Positions 37,403 through 46,117 of a DNA stretch of 64,000 bases are shown piece after piece; the stretch's first letter is position 1, and each line of letters opens with the position of its first letter. The position numbers were made by a program, and so were the translations under genes. The notes beneath the pieces were generated by a model, which saw nothing but the letters and a program-made list of their open reading frames with translations, had not been told where the DNA came from and ran no database searches. Source of the DNA: Cribrihabitans marinus (GTDB taxonomy: Bacteria; Pseudomonadota; Alphaproteobacteria; Rhodobacterales; Rhodobacteraceae); NCBI RefSeq assembly GCF_900109035.1, contig NZ_FNYD01000011.1, positions 62,001 through 126,000 on the forward strand, given 5' to 3'.

Positions 37403-38329
37403 ATGAAGACCGCACTTGTCACCCATGCCGACTGCCTGGAGCACGAGACGCCCGAAGGCCATCCCGAGCGGGTGGCCCGGCTCGAGCATGTGCTGCACGC
37501 GCTTGCGCCGCTCGACCTGGAACGGGTCACCGCGCCGATGGCGGCCGAGGACGACATCCTGCGCATTCACCCGGCCGCCCATCTGGACATGCTGCGCAGA
37601 ACAAGTCCCGAGCGCGGTTTCGCGCGGATCGACGGCGACACCTTCCTGTCGCCGGGATCCCTGGCCGCCGCGTTCCGCGCGGCCGGCGCCGCCGTACGGG
37701 CGGTCGACATGGTGCTGGGCGGCGAAGCGCCCAACGCCTTCTGCGCGGTCCGCCCGCCGGGTCATCATGCCGAGCATGACACGGCGATGGGGTTCTGCCT
37801 GTTCGGCAACGCCGCGCTGGCGGTGAAACATGCGCTGGACCATCACGGGTTGAGCCGGGTGGCGGTGGTCGATTTCGACGTGCATCACGGCAACGGCACC
37901 CAGGACCTGCTGTGGGACGAGCCGCGCGCGTTGGTCGTGACCAGCCAGCAGATGCCGCTCTGGCCCGGATCGGGGCGGCGCGACGAGACCGGCGCGCATG
38001 ACAACATCCTGAACCTGCCGCTGGATCCCGGATCGGGCGGGGCCGAGATGCGCGCGATATACGAGCGCGAGGCGTTTCCCCGCCTCCGCGCCTTCCGCCC
38101 CGAACTGATCGTGGTCTCGGCCGGTTTCGACGCGCATCAGGACGATCCGCTGGCCAATCTGGCCTGGTCCACCGGCGATTTCGCCTGGATCACCGCCGAG
38201 CTGTGCAAGCTGGCCGGCGCGCTTTGCGGCGGGCGTCTCGTCTCGACTCTCGAAGGCGGGTATGATCTGAACGCGCTGGCGGCCGCGTGCCGGGCGCATG
38301 TTGAGGAACTGACAAAGGCGGTGAGATGA
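37403..38329 (+). CDS. Class II histone-deacetylase-like amidohydrolase
   Basis: 308 aa arginase/deacetylase fold. Active-site parts are visible: H121-H122 in RPPGHHAEHDTAMGFC, zinc ligands D159 and H161 in VVDFDVHHGNGTQ, and GFDAHQDDPL later. Bacterial relatives deacetylate acetylpolyamines or other acetylated small molecules, or act on acetylated proteins. It shares a 4-bp overlap with xseB, so it is the first gene of a run with xseB, ispA and dxs; this neighbourhood is common in the family. Confidence 0.88.
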   Translation: MKTALVTHADCLEHETPEGHPERVARLEHVLHALAPLDLERVTAPMAAEDDILRIHPAAHLDMLRRTSPERGFARIDGDTFLSPGSLAAAFRAAGAAVRAVDMVLGGEAPNAFCAVRPPGHHAEHDTAMGFCLFGNAALAVKHALDHHGLSRVAVVDFDVHHGNGTQDLLWDEPRALVVTSQQMPLWPGSGRRDETGAHDNILNLPLDPGSGGAEMRAIYEREAFPRLRAFRPELIVVSAGFDAHQDDPLANLAWSTGDFAWITAELCKLAGALCGGRLVSTLEGGYDLNALAAACRAHVEELTKAVR

Positions 38330-38568
38330 GCGACACGCCCGTTGAGGAAATGACATTCGAACAGGCCATGAAGGAGCTTGAGGCCGTGGTCGGCCAACTG
38401 GAGCGCGGCGACGTGGCTCTGGACCAGTCGATCACGCTCTACGAGCGCGGCGCGGCGCTGAAGAAGCGTTGCGAGGCCGAGCTGCAGCGCGCCGAGGAGA
38501 AGGTGGCCGCGATCACGCTGGACGCCGAGGGCCAGCCGACCGGGACCGCAGCCGTCGACCCGGGCTGA
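38326..38568 (+). CDS. xseB: Exodeoxyribonuclease VII small subunit
   Basis: 80 aa, all helical. The motif MTFEQAMKELEAVVGQLERGDVALDQSITLYERG is spread over residues 7-42 and is diagnostic. With XseA (not in this window) it degrades single-stranded DNA. It overlaps the upstream deacetylase gene by 4 bp and ispA by 1 bp (TGATG), the usual xseB-ispA coupling. Confidence 0.95.
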   Translation: MSDTPVEEMTFEQAMKELEAVVGQLERGDVALDQSITLYERGAALKKRCEAELQRAEEKVAAITLDAEGQPTGTAAVDPG

Positions 38569-39434
38569 TGTTCCGCGACACGCTGGCCGCCGACGCCGTC
38601 CGGCTGCAGGCGCAGTTCGACCGGGTGCTGGGTGGTCTGGACGATCTGCCGGTGACACGCGCGATGCGCCACGCCACCACGGGCGGCAAGGCCCTGCGCG
38701 GGTTCCTGGTGCTGGAGAGCGCGCGGCTGCATGACGTGGCCGAGGCGCGCGCGATCTGGCCCGCCACCGCCATCGAGGCTATGCACGCCTACAGCCTGGT
38801 GCATGACGACCTGCCCTGCATGGATGACGACGACCTGCGCCGCGGCCGCCCGACTGTGCATGTGGCCTGGGACCAGGCGACCGCGGTTTTGGCGGGCGAC
38901 GCGCTGCAGGCGCTGGCGTTCGAATTGGCCGCGCACCCCGAGGCCGGTCCGCCCGAGATCCGGGCCGAACTGGCGCTGACGCTGGCGCGCGCCGGCGGCA
39001 TGGCGGGCATGGTGCTGGGCCAGGCGCTGGACATCGCCGCCGAAAGCGCCGCCGAGGCGCTGGCGCTGGAGCAGATCACCCGGCTGCAGGCGGGCAAGAC
39101 CGGAGCGCTGATCGAATGGGCCGCCACCGCCGGCGCGCGTCTGGCCGGGGCCGACCCGGACCCGTTGCGCCAATATGCCCGGGCTCTGGGGCTTGCCTTT
39201 CAGATCGCCGACGACATTCTGGATGTCGAGGGCGATGTGCGGAAGGCGGGCAAGCGCCTGCAAAAGGACGCAAGCGCGGGCAAGGCGACCTTCGTGTCGC
39301 TGCTGGGGCTGGACCCGGCCCGCAAACGGGCCGCCGAACTGGTGGAGGCGGCCTGCGACGCGGTGTCGGTGCATGGCGCCCGGGCCGAAACCTTGCAGCA
39401 GGCCGCGCGCTTCGTTATTGCCCGCGACAGCTAG
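38568..39434 (+). CDS. ispA: Farnesyl diphosphate synthase (polyprenyl synthetase)
   Basis: 288 aa. It builds farnesyl diphosphate from IPP and DMAPP. The first aspartate-rich motif starts at D80-D81 in SLVHDDLPCMDDDDLRRG and the second is LAFQIADDILDVEGD. The TTGGKALRGFL lysine/arginine segment binds IPP. It starts in the xseB stop codon and ends 15 bp before dxs, so precursor synthesis and chain extension are in one operon. Confidence 0.95.
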   Translation: MFRDTLAADAVRLQAQFDRVLGGLDDLPVTRAMRHATTGGKALRGFLVLESARLHDVAEARAIWPATAIEAMHAYSLVHDDLPCMDDDDLRRGRPTVHVAWDQATAVLAGDALQALAFELAAHPEAGPPEIRAELALTLARAGGMAGMVLGQALDIAAESAAEALALEQITRLQAGKTGALIEWAATAGARLAGADPDPLRQYARALGLAFQIADDILDVEGDVRKAGKRLQKDASAGKATFVSLLGLDPARKRAAELVEAACDAVSVHGARAETLQQAARFVIARDS

Positions 39435-39449
39435 CCGATTGGGGACAAG

Positions 39450-41378
39450 ATGTCTGACCGTCCGAACACGCCATTGCTGGACCGGGTAAGCCGCCCGGCG
39501 GATCTCAAGCAGTTCTCGGACGGCCAGCTTGTGCAGTTGGCCAGCGAATTGCGGGCCGAGACCATTTCGGCCGTGTCGCAGACCGGCGGGCATCTGGGCG
39601 CCGGGCTGGGTGTGGTGGAACTGACGGTGGCGCTGCACGCGATTTTCGACACGCCGCGCGACAAGATCGTCTGGGACGTGGGGCACCAGTGCTATCCGCA
39701 CAAGATCCTGACCGGCCGCCGCGACCGGATCCGCACCTTGCGACAGAAGGACGGGCTGAGCGGCTTCACCAAGCGCGCCGAGAGCCCCTATGATGCGTTC
39801 GGCGCCGCGCACAGCTCGACCTCGATCAGTGCGGCGCTCGGGTTTTCCGTGGCGCGTGACCTGGGCGGGGTGACGCCCGAGGGGCTGGGCGACGCCATAG
39901 CGGTGATCGGCGACGGCGCGATGAGCGCCGGCATGGCCTTCGAGGCGATGAACAACGCGGGCCATCTGGGCAAGCGCCTGATCGTCATCCTCAACGACAA
40001 CGAGATGAGCATCGCCCCGCCCACCGGGGCGTTGTCGAGTTACCTCTCGCGGCTCTACGCCGAGGAACCGTTCCAGGAGCTCAAGGCCGCCGCCAAGGGC
40101 GCGGTATCCCTGCTACCCCAGCCGTTCCGCGAGGGGGCCAAGCGCGCCAAGGACATGCTCAAGGGCATGGCGATGGGCGGCACGCTGTTCGAGTCGCTGG
40201 GCTTTTCCTATATCGGCCCGATCGACGGGCATGACCTGCACCAGATCCTGCCGATCCTGCGCATGGTCAAGACGCGGGCCACCGGCCCCATCCTGATCCA
40301 CGCGCTGACCCGCAAGGGCAAGGGCTATGCCCCGGCCGAGACCGCGCGTGACAAGGGCCATGCCACCGCCAAGTTCGACGTTGTAACCGGCGAGCAGAAA
40401 AAGGCGCCTTCAAACGCGCCCAGCTATACGTCGGTGTTCGGCAAGGCGCTGGTGGACGAGGCATCTCGGGATGACAAGATCGTCGCGGTCACCGCGGCGA
40501 TGCCGGACGGCACCGGGCTGAACCTCTTTGCCGAACGCTACCCGTCGCGCTGTTTCGACGTGGGCATCGCCGAGCAGCACGGCGTGACCTTCTCGGCGGC
40601 GCTGGCGGCGGGCGGGATGAAGCCGTTCTGCGCGATCTATTCCACCTTCCTGCAACGCGGCTATGACCAGGTGGTGCATGACGTGGCGATCCAGCGCCTG
40701 CCGGTGCGGTTCGCCATCGACCGCGCCGGGCTGGTGGGCGCCGACGGCGCGACCCATGCCGGGGCCTTCGACATTGCCTACATGGCCACCCTGCCCGGCA
40801 TGGTGGTCATGGCCGCTGCCGACGAGGCCGAGCTGAAACACATGGTCGCCACTGCCGCGGCGCATGACGACGGCCCCATCGCCTTCCGTTACCCGCGCGG
40901 CGAAGGGGCGGGGGTCGAGCTGCCCGAACGCGGCGAGGTGCTGGAGATCGGCAAGGGCCGGATGATCCGGGACGGCTCGCGCGTGGCGATCCTGTCCTTC
41001 GGGACCAGGCTGGCCGAGGTCGAAAAGGCCGCCGAGGCGCTGGCGGCCAAGGGCATCACCCCCACCGTGGCCGACGCACGTTTCGCCAAGCCTTTGGACC
41101 GCGACCTGATCCTGCAACTGGCGGCGGATCACGAGGCGCTGATCACCATCGAGGAAGGCGCCATCGGCGGCTTCGGCAGCCATGTGGCGCAATTGCTGGC
41201 GGATGCGGGTGTCTTCGACAGCGGCCTGAAGTTCCGCCAGATGGTCCTGCCCGACATCTTCATCGACCAGGCCAGCCCCGCGGACATGTACGCGGTCGCG
41301 GGCATGAATGCCGAGCAGATCGAGGCGAAGGTGCTGGACGTGCTGGGCGTGACGCGGATCGGAGAGAAACGGGCCTAG
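39450..41378 (+). CDS. dxs: 1-deoxy-D-xylulose-5-phosphate synthase
   Basis: 642 aa thiamine-diphosphate enzyme, first step of the MEP isoprenoid pathway from pyruvate and glyceraldehyde 3-phosphate. Features in order: [34 protein letters not shown], the ThDP/Mg site [24 protein letters not shown]-like [14 protein letters not shown], and the transketolase-type [26 protein letters not shown] upstream is a weak ribosome site. Its TAG directly abuts the stop of the convergent gene (TAGCTA). Confidence 0.97.
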   Translation: MSDRPNTPLLDRVSRPADLKQFSDGQLVQLASELRAETISAVSQTGGHLGAGLGVVELTVALHAIFDTPRDKIVWDVGHQCYPHKILTGRRDRIRTLRQKDGLSGFTKRAESPYDAFGAAHSSTSISAALGFSVARDLGGVTPEGLGDAIAVIGDGAMSAGMAFEAMNNAGHLGKRLIVILNDNEMSIAPPTGALSSYLSRLYAEEPFQELKAAAKGAVSLLPQPFREGAKRAKDMLKGMAMGGTLFESLGFSYIGPIDGHDLHQILPILRMVKTRATGPILIHALTRKGKGYAPAETARDKGHATAKFDVVTGEQKKAPSNAPSYTSVFGKALVDEASRDDKIVAVTAAMPDGTGLNLFAERYPSRCFDVGIAEQHGVTFSAALAAGGMKPFCAIYSTFLQRGYDQVVHDVAIQRLPVRFAIDRAGLVGADGATHAGAFDIAYMATLPGMVVMAAADEAELKHMVATAAAHDDGPIAFRYPRGEGAGVELPERGEVLEIGKGRMIRDGSRVAILSFGTRLAEVEKAAEALAAKGITPTVADARFAKPLDRDLILQLAADHEALITIEEGAIGGFGSHVAQLLADAGVFDSGLKFRQMVLPDIFIDQASPADMYAVAGMNAEQIEAKVLDVLGVTRIGEKRA

Positions 41379-42233
41379 CTACTGCGCCGTGGTATCGGCC
41401 TGCAGCGCCTCCAGCCCTGCCCGGTAGTCCGGGTAAAGCAGCTCGACGCCCAGCTCCGCCTTGATCCGGTCGTTGCGCACTCGCTTGTTCTCGGAATAGA
41501 AGCTGCGCGCCATCGGCGTCATATCGGCCTCCTCAAATGGCACCGCGGGCGGCAGGGGCAGCCCCTGCAACTCGGCGGCATAGGCGATCACGTCCTGCGG
41601 CGGCACCGGTTCGTCGTCGCAGACATTGTAGATCGCGCCGGGATCCGGCCGCGCCATCGAGGCCGCCAGAACCTGCGCGATGTCGTCCACATGGATGCGG
41701 CTGAACACCTGCCCCGGCTTGATGACCCGCCGCAGGCCGCCCCGCTTGAGCTTCGAGAACGGCCCGCGCCCCGGGCCATAGATCCCGGCCAGGCGAAAGA
41801 TGTGCAGCGGCAGGCCGGGGATCGCCGCCCATTGCCGCTCGGCCTCGGCGCGCCAGCGGCCGCGTCGGGCCGTGGGCGCGGGCGGTGTCGTCTCGTCCAC
41901 CCAATCGCCGCCGTGGTCGCCATAGACGGACGTGGTGGACAGGTAGCCGACCCAGGTGAACTGGCCCGCGCGCGCCGCGATCTGATCGCCCAGCGCGGCC
42001 AGAACCGGGTCGCCTTCACCCGTGGGCGCGGTCGAGATCAACAGGTGGCTCACCCCGTCCAGGTCTGGCGCCGCGCCCGGCCAAACCATCGGTTCGGCGC
42101 CCGACGCGCGGATCGCCGCAAGCTGGGCAGGGTCGCGGGTCGTTCCGATGACGCGCCAGCCTTGCGGCGCAAGCCGTCGCGACAGAGTGCGGGCGGAATA
42201 TCCGTGTCCAAAGGAAAACAGTGTGCCGGTCAT
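41379..42233 (-). CDS. YeeZ-like NAD(P)-binding epimerase/reductase family protein
   Basis: 284 aa from ATG 42233. An atypical SDR: N-terminal TLFSFGHGYSARTLSRRL takes the place of the usual GxxGxxG loop, then VGYLSTTSVYGDHGGDWVDE, FRLAGIYGPGRGPFSKLK and IHVDDIAQVL. It resembles E. coli YeeZ, whose reaction is not known. The Tyr-x3-Lys pair is not evident, so catalysis may be lost or different. Convergent with dxs with no gap; 87 bp from the divergent methyltransferase gene. Confidence 0.82.
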   Translation of the reverse strand: MTGTLFSFGHGYSARTLSRRLAPQGWRVIGTTRDPAQLAAIRASGAEPMVWPGAAPDLDGVSHLLISTAPTGEGDPVLAALGDQIAARAGQFTWVGYLSTTSVYGDHGGDWVDETTPPAPTARRGRWRAEAERQWAAIPGLPLHIFRLAGIYGPGRGPFSKLKRGGLRRVIKPGQVFSRIHVDDIAQVLAASMARPDPGAIYNVCDDEPVPPQDVIAYAAELQGLPLPPAVPFEEADMTPMARSFYSENKRVRNDRIKAELGVELLYPDYRAGLEALQADTTAQ

Positions 42234-42320
42234 GGCCAATTGATGATGCGGTGGCCCACGGGATGCAAGCGCCGGATGGACGCACTTGATTCGAATCCCC
42301 CGATGACCGCTTGATGGGGC

Positions 42321-42953
42321 ATGACCCGCAAGACGCCGGACCTGCATGCCGCCTACGCGCTGGACTCCCCCGAGGAGTCCCGCCGCCTCTATGCGCAATG
42401 GGCCGAGGATTACGACCAGGGTTTCGCCGCGCGCGAAGATTACATGCTGCCGCTGCACACTGCGCGCGCCTTTGCCACGGCCGGCGGCCAGGGGCCGGTC
42501 CTGGATGTCGGCGCGGGAACCGGGCTGTGCGGCGCGGTCCTGTCCCAGTTCGGCCTTGGCCCCATCGACGCCACCGATATCAGCGCCGAGATGCTGGACC
42601 GGGCGATGACCAAGGACATCTATCGTGACGCCATCGTCGCCGATCTGAACGTGGGGATTCCCGCCCCCGCCGACAGCTATGCGGGAATCGTATCCTCGGG
42701 CACATTCACCCTCGGCCATGTCGGCCCATCCGCCCTGCCCAACCTTCTGGACGTTGCGCGCCGGGGCGCGCAATTCGCCATCTCGATCAACGCGCAGCAC
42801 TATGCCGAGGCCGGTTTCGATGCAGCCTTTGCCGACCTTCAAAGGGACCGGATCTCGGACTTCACCCTGACCGAGGTGCGGATCTACGGCGATTTGGCCG
42901 CCGGCCCCAACAAGGACGACACCGCCCTGATCGCGCTCTTCGAGAAATCCTGA
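42321..42953 (+). CDS. Class I SAM-dependent methyltransferase
   Basis: 210 aa. Motif I is PVLDVGAGTGLCGAVLSQFG (about residues 58-77), motif II IDATDISAEMLDRA, and a later ADLNVGIPAPADSYAGIV acidic strand. The N-terminal YAQWAEDYDQGFAARED segment is shared with small-molecule methyltransferases of the UbiG/Williams-Beuren-like type. The substrate is unknown. A weak ribosome site precedes it, and a repeat element follows. Confidence 0.82.
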   Translation: MTRKTPDLHAAYALDSPEESRRLYAQWAEDYDQGFAAREDYMLPLHTARAFATAGGQGPVLDVGAGTGLCGAVLSQFGLGPIDATDISAEMLDRAMTKDIYRDAIVADLNVGIPAPADSYAGIVSSGTFTLGHVGPSALPNLLDVARRGAQFAISINAQHYAEAGFDAAFADLQRDRISDFTLTEVRIYGDLAAGPNKDDTALIALFEKS

Positions 42954-42964
42954 GCGGCGATCCG

Positions 42965-43028
42965 CCCTTCATCTGTCTGGAAACACCCAAGGGGAGTCGC
43001 CAGAAGGGCGGCGAGGACGGAGCCCCCT
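42965..43028 (-). repeat. Intergenic repeat copy 6
   Basis: On the minus strand: degenerate hairpin block, GGCGACTCCCCTTGGGTGTT, then GACAGATGAAG. It reaches into the stop codon of the caiD-like gene and separates it from the convergent methyltransferase gene. Confidence 0.55.
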
Positions 43029-43812
43029 AGCGCCCCTTCCACTCGGGCGCACGCTTCTCGGCAAAGGCGCGGGCGCCTTCCAGCTGATCCTCCGACGAAT
43101 AAAGGGTATCGACGGTGGCAAACTGCCGCCGGGTGATCCGGTTCATCGCGTCCTGGAACTTCAGATCCTCGGCCTCGCGCACGATTTCCTTGATCGCGGC
43201 ATAGACCAGCGGCGGCCCCGCGGCCAGCAGGTCGGCCAGCTCTCGGGCGCGCGCCATCAGCTGCTCTTGCGGCAGGATCTCGTTGACCAGCCCCCATCGA
43301 TGCGCCTCGGCGGCATCGAACCAGCGCCCGGTCAGCAACAGCTCCATGGCGATGTGATAGGGGATGCGCCTGGGCAGCTTGACACTGGCGGCGTCCGCCA
43401 CTGTGCCCGAGCGGATCTCGGGCAGGGCAAAGCTGGCGTGATCTGCGGCCAGGATCAGGTCAGCGCTCAGCGCCAGTTCCAGCCCGCCGCCGCAGGCAAT
43501 TCCGTTGACCGCCGCGATCACCGGCTTGTTCATGTCGCGCAGCTCCTGCAGCCCGCCGAACCCGCCAACGCCATAGTCGCCATCCACCGCATCGCCCTCG
43601 GCGGCCGCCTTCAGATCCCATCCGGGGCAGAAGAACTTGTCGCCCCCGCCGGTCAGGATCGCCACCCGCAAGCTGTCGTCGTCGCGGAACTCCCGAAACA
43701 CCTCGCCCATGATCCGGCTGGTGTTCAGGTCGATCGCGTTCGCCTTGGGGCGGTCCAGAACCACCTCCAGCACCGCGCCGTTGCGTTGGGTCTTCACCGG
43801 GCCGTCGGTCAT
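43027..43812 (-). CDS. CaiD-like enoyl-CoA hydratase (crotonobetainyl-CoA hydratase family)
   Basis: 261 aa crotonase. Conserved parts: VVLDRPKANAIDLNTSRIM, FFCPGWDLKAAAEGD (oxyanion segment), NGIACGGGLELALSADL, and ALPEIRSGTVADAASVKLPR. The WDLK segment and the DRPKANAID start are typical of carnitinyl-CoA dehydratase CaiD. It lies 3 bp after the acyl-CoA synthetase gene, and an acyl-CoA dehydrogenase gene is upstream, so the three could act in sequence: activation, dehydrogenation, hydration. Confidence 0.82.
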   Translation of the reverse strand: MTDGPVKTQRNGAVLEVVLDRPKANAIDLNTSRIMGEVFREFRDDDSLRVAILTGGGDKFFCPGWDLKAAAEGDAVDGDYGVGGFGGLQELRDMNKPVIAAVNGIACGGGLELALSADLILAADHASFALPEIRSGTVADAASVKLPRRIPYHIAMELLLTGRWFDAAEAHRWGLVNEILPQEQLMARARELADLLAAGPPLVYAAIKEIVREAEDLKFQDAMNRITRRQFATVDTLYSSEDQLEGARAFAEKRAPEWKGR

Positions 43813-43815
43813 GGC

Positions 43816-45843
43816 TCACTCCCTTTGTCTTATCAGCGCATCCACTGCCACGGCATCGTCCGGCGTGCAGATGAGCGGGTTGATCTCGATCTCTTCCAGG
43901 GTTGCGGCATGGGCCCGAGCATAGTCCGCAACCGCCCGGACCGCAGCGAGAATCGCGTCACGCCTTGCCGGCGGGCGCCCGCGATACCCGGCGAGCAGCG
44001 GCGCGATGCGCAACCCGTCCAGCGCATCACAGATCATCGCGTCGGTCGCGGGCAGCAGCACCGAGGCCCGGTCGTCCAGCAATTCGGCCAGGATGCCGCC
44101 GGCGCCCAGCGTCAGCACATAGCCATGCGCCGCGTCCTTGACCACGCCGATCAGCAGTTCCGCTACCGCGCCGCCCACCATCTCCTCCACCAGGAACCGT
44201 TCGGCCGGCATGGCGCGGGCCGCCCCTTCAACCTCGTCCGCTCCGCACAGGTTCAGGACAACGGCGCCCGCCTCGGTCTTATGCGCCATCCCTTCGCCCT
44301 TCAACACCACCCGACCGCCCAGCGCCGCGGCGGCCCGGCCCGCAGCCGCAGCATCGGCGCAGCGCCGGCCGCGCGGCACCCGCAGGCCGAAGTCCTGCAA
44401 CCGCCGCTTGGCCTCGCCCTCGGCAAGAACCGGGGCAGGCGCCACGGGCTCCGGCAGCATCACCGGCGGCGGCGGGGCCGGTTGCGGGGTGCGGCCGCCC
44501 GCAAAGGCGGCCAGCGCCTCGGACAGGCCCGAGAACGGCACAACCCCCGCCGCCATCAGGCGCGCCGACACCGTTTCGGGCATCAGTTCGGGCAGCGTGG
44601 CGACAACCGCCATCGGCCGCCCGGTTTGCAAATGCGCCCCGATTGCGGCCTCCACGACGCAGTCCCAATCAGCAGCGTCGCACCGATCGGCACGCGGAAA
44701 ATCGGCGATCAGCAAGGTCATCGCCAGGTCCGCCCCGGTCATCGCCGCAAACACCTGCGTCATCGCCGGAACATCGCGCCAGACATGGGTGTGATAGTCG
44801 AGCGGATTGGCCAGGGCGACCATCGGCCCCAGAACCGACCGCAACGCGCTCTGCTGGTGCGGCGTCAGAGGCGGGAAGCCCAGGCCATGTTCGGGGGCGA
44901 TATCCGCCACCAGGCCGGCCTCGCCCCCGGAACAGCTGACGGATGCGATCCGGGTTCCCGACAAAGGCCCCGCAACATGCAGCAATTTGAGCGTCTCGAG
45001 GAACTCCGGCAGGGTGGCGGCCCGCGCGATCCCCAGACGGTCGAGGAAGGCGCGCGCGCCGGCCTCGCTTCCGGCCAGCGATGCGGAATGCGAGACCGCG
45101 GCGGTCCGGGCCTGGTCCGAGCGGCCGACCTTCAACGCCACGATCGGCTTTCCCAGCGCGCCGGCCCGCGCCGCAAGGGCCTCGAACGCCCGCAGATCGC
45201 CGATTCCCTCGATGTAGAGCCCCAGCGCGCTCACGCGCGGATCCTCGATCAGATGCGCCCCGATCCCGGCCAGCCCGCAGCGGGCCTGGTTTCCTGCGGT
45301 CACCATATAGGCCAGCGGCAGGCCACGGGTCTGCATCGTCAGGTTGATCGCGATATTCGAGCTCTGCGCGACAATCGCAACACCGCGATCGGTCCGGACC
45401 CCGCCATGCTGGTCCGGCCACAGCAACGCACCATCGAGATAGTTGATGAACCCATAGCAGTTCGGCCCGAGAAACGGCATGTCCCCCGCCGCGGCCAGCA
45501 ACGCCGCCTGCAGCCCGGCCCCGCTCTCATCCTCCGCCGATGCCTCGCGAAAGCCCGAGGCGAAACACACCGCGCCACCCGCGCCACCGGCCGAAAGCGC
45601 CCGGACCGCCTCGATCGTGGCCAAACGATTGACGCCGACAAAGGCAGCATCGGGCACACCCGGCAAATCCGCAACCGATCGCCAGGCCGGCAATCCCGAG
45701 ACCTCTTCGCGCGACGGGTGCACCGGCCAAATCGGCCCGGAGAACCCCATCTTTCGACATTGCTCGATCACCGATCGGCCCCAGTCACCGCCCCCGATCA
45801 CCGCAATGCTCTCGGGCCGCAACAGGCGCGACAGGTTGCACAT
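43816..45843 (-). CDS. NDP-forming acyl-CoA synthetase (acetate--CoA ligase family)
   Basis: 675 aa from ATG 45843. The N-terminal CoA-binding Rossmann domain starts RPESIAVIGGGDWGRSV, followed by succinyl-CoA-synthetase-like ligase domains (SCSGGEAGLVADIA, AVSHSASLAGSEAGA) and a C-terminal ATP-grasp part (VPRGRRCADA...VVLKGEGMAHKTEAGAV...EEIEINPLI). These domains are fused alpha and beta parts of ADP-forming ligases. It would make an acyl-CoA with ATP to ADP. Position between a CaiA-like dehydrogenase and a CaiD-like hydratase suggests a betaine-type acid as substrate. Confidence 0.82.
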   Translation of the reverse strand: MCNLSRLLRPESIAVIGGGDWGRSVIEQCRKMGFSGPIWPVHPSREEVSGLPAWRSVADLPGVPDAAFVGVNRLATIEAVRALSAGGAGGAVCFASGFREASAEDESGAGLQAALLAAAGDMPFLGPNCYGFINYLDGALLWPDQHGGVRTDRGVAIVAQSSNIAINLTMQTRGLPLAYMVTAGNQARCGLAGIGAHLIEDPRVSALGLYIEGIGDLRAFEALAARAGALGKPIVALKVGRSDQARTAAVSHSASLAGSEAGARAFLDRLGIARAATLPEFLETLKLLHVAGPLSGTRIASVSCSGGEAGLVADIAPEHGLGFPPLTPHQQSALRSVLGPMVALANPLDYHTHVWRDVPAMTQVFAAMTGADLAMTLLIADFPRADRCDAADWDCVVEAAIGAHLQTGRPMAVVATLPELMPETVSARLMAAGVVPFSGLSEALAAFAGGRTPQPAPPPPVMLPEPVAPAPVLAEGEAKRRLQDFGLRVPRGRRCADAAAAGRAAAALGGRVVLKGEGMAHKTEAGAVVLNLCGADEVEGAARAMPAERFLVEEMVGGAVAELLIGVVKDAAHGYVLTLGAGGILAELLDDRASVLLPATDAMICDALDGLRIAPLLAGYRGRPPARRDAILAAVRAVADYARAHAATLEEIEINPLICTPDDAVAVDALIRQRE

Positions 45844-45875
45844 CACCCCCGTCCCTCGCGATCCCGGCACCGACG

Positions 45876-45912
45876 GGAGCCTCCGGCGGGGATATTTTTA
45901 GCAAGAGGAAGC
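45876..45912 (+). repeat. Intergenic repeat copy 7
   Basis: GGAGCCTCCGGCGGGGATAT then TTTTAGCAAGAGGAAGCAG. Good match to the family consensus, just upstream of the acyl-CoA synthetase gene but pointing away from it. Confidence 0.6.
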
Positions 45913-46030
45913 AGGGGTTTGTTCACCTTTCTGCGGCAAGTTTGTGTCACGGTACAGGCGGGGACGCCGATGACCGTGCAAGGGGAAGAGGTCACACTCT
46001 TTCTGCGGGGGGTGGTCACTAGACCGCCCC

Positions 46031-46082
46031 CTTTTCCTCTTGCTGAGAATATCCCGGGGAGCGCGAGGGGCTGGCCCCTCGC
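46031..46082 (-). repeat. Intergenic repeat copy 8
   Basis: On the minus strand: hairpin GAGGGGCCAGCCCCTC (arms 46064-46069/46074-46079 on the plus strand), GCTCCCCGGGATATTC, then AGCAAGAGGAAAAG. Opposite in orientation to copy 7, 118 bp away. Confidence 0.6.
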
Positions 46083-46117
46083 TCCTGTCGGATGGGCAAG
46101 GCCCATTCGATCCACGC

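Larger units (their letters stand above)
45844..46117. other. 274-bp intergenic region with two facing repeat copies and internal hairpins
   Basis: No convincing gene. Repeat copies 7 and 8 face each other at its edges. Between them lie an inverted repeat CACGGT (45948-45953) / ACCGTG (45973-45978) and a direct repeat TTTCTGCGG at 45928-45936 and 46000-46008. It splits the acyl-CoA dehydrogenase gene from the downstream acyl-CoA synthetase gene, so transcription across it may be reduced. Confidence 0.5.
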
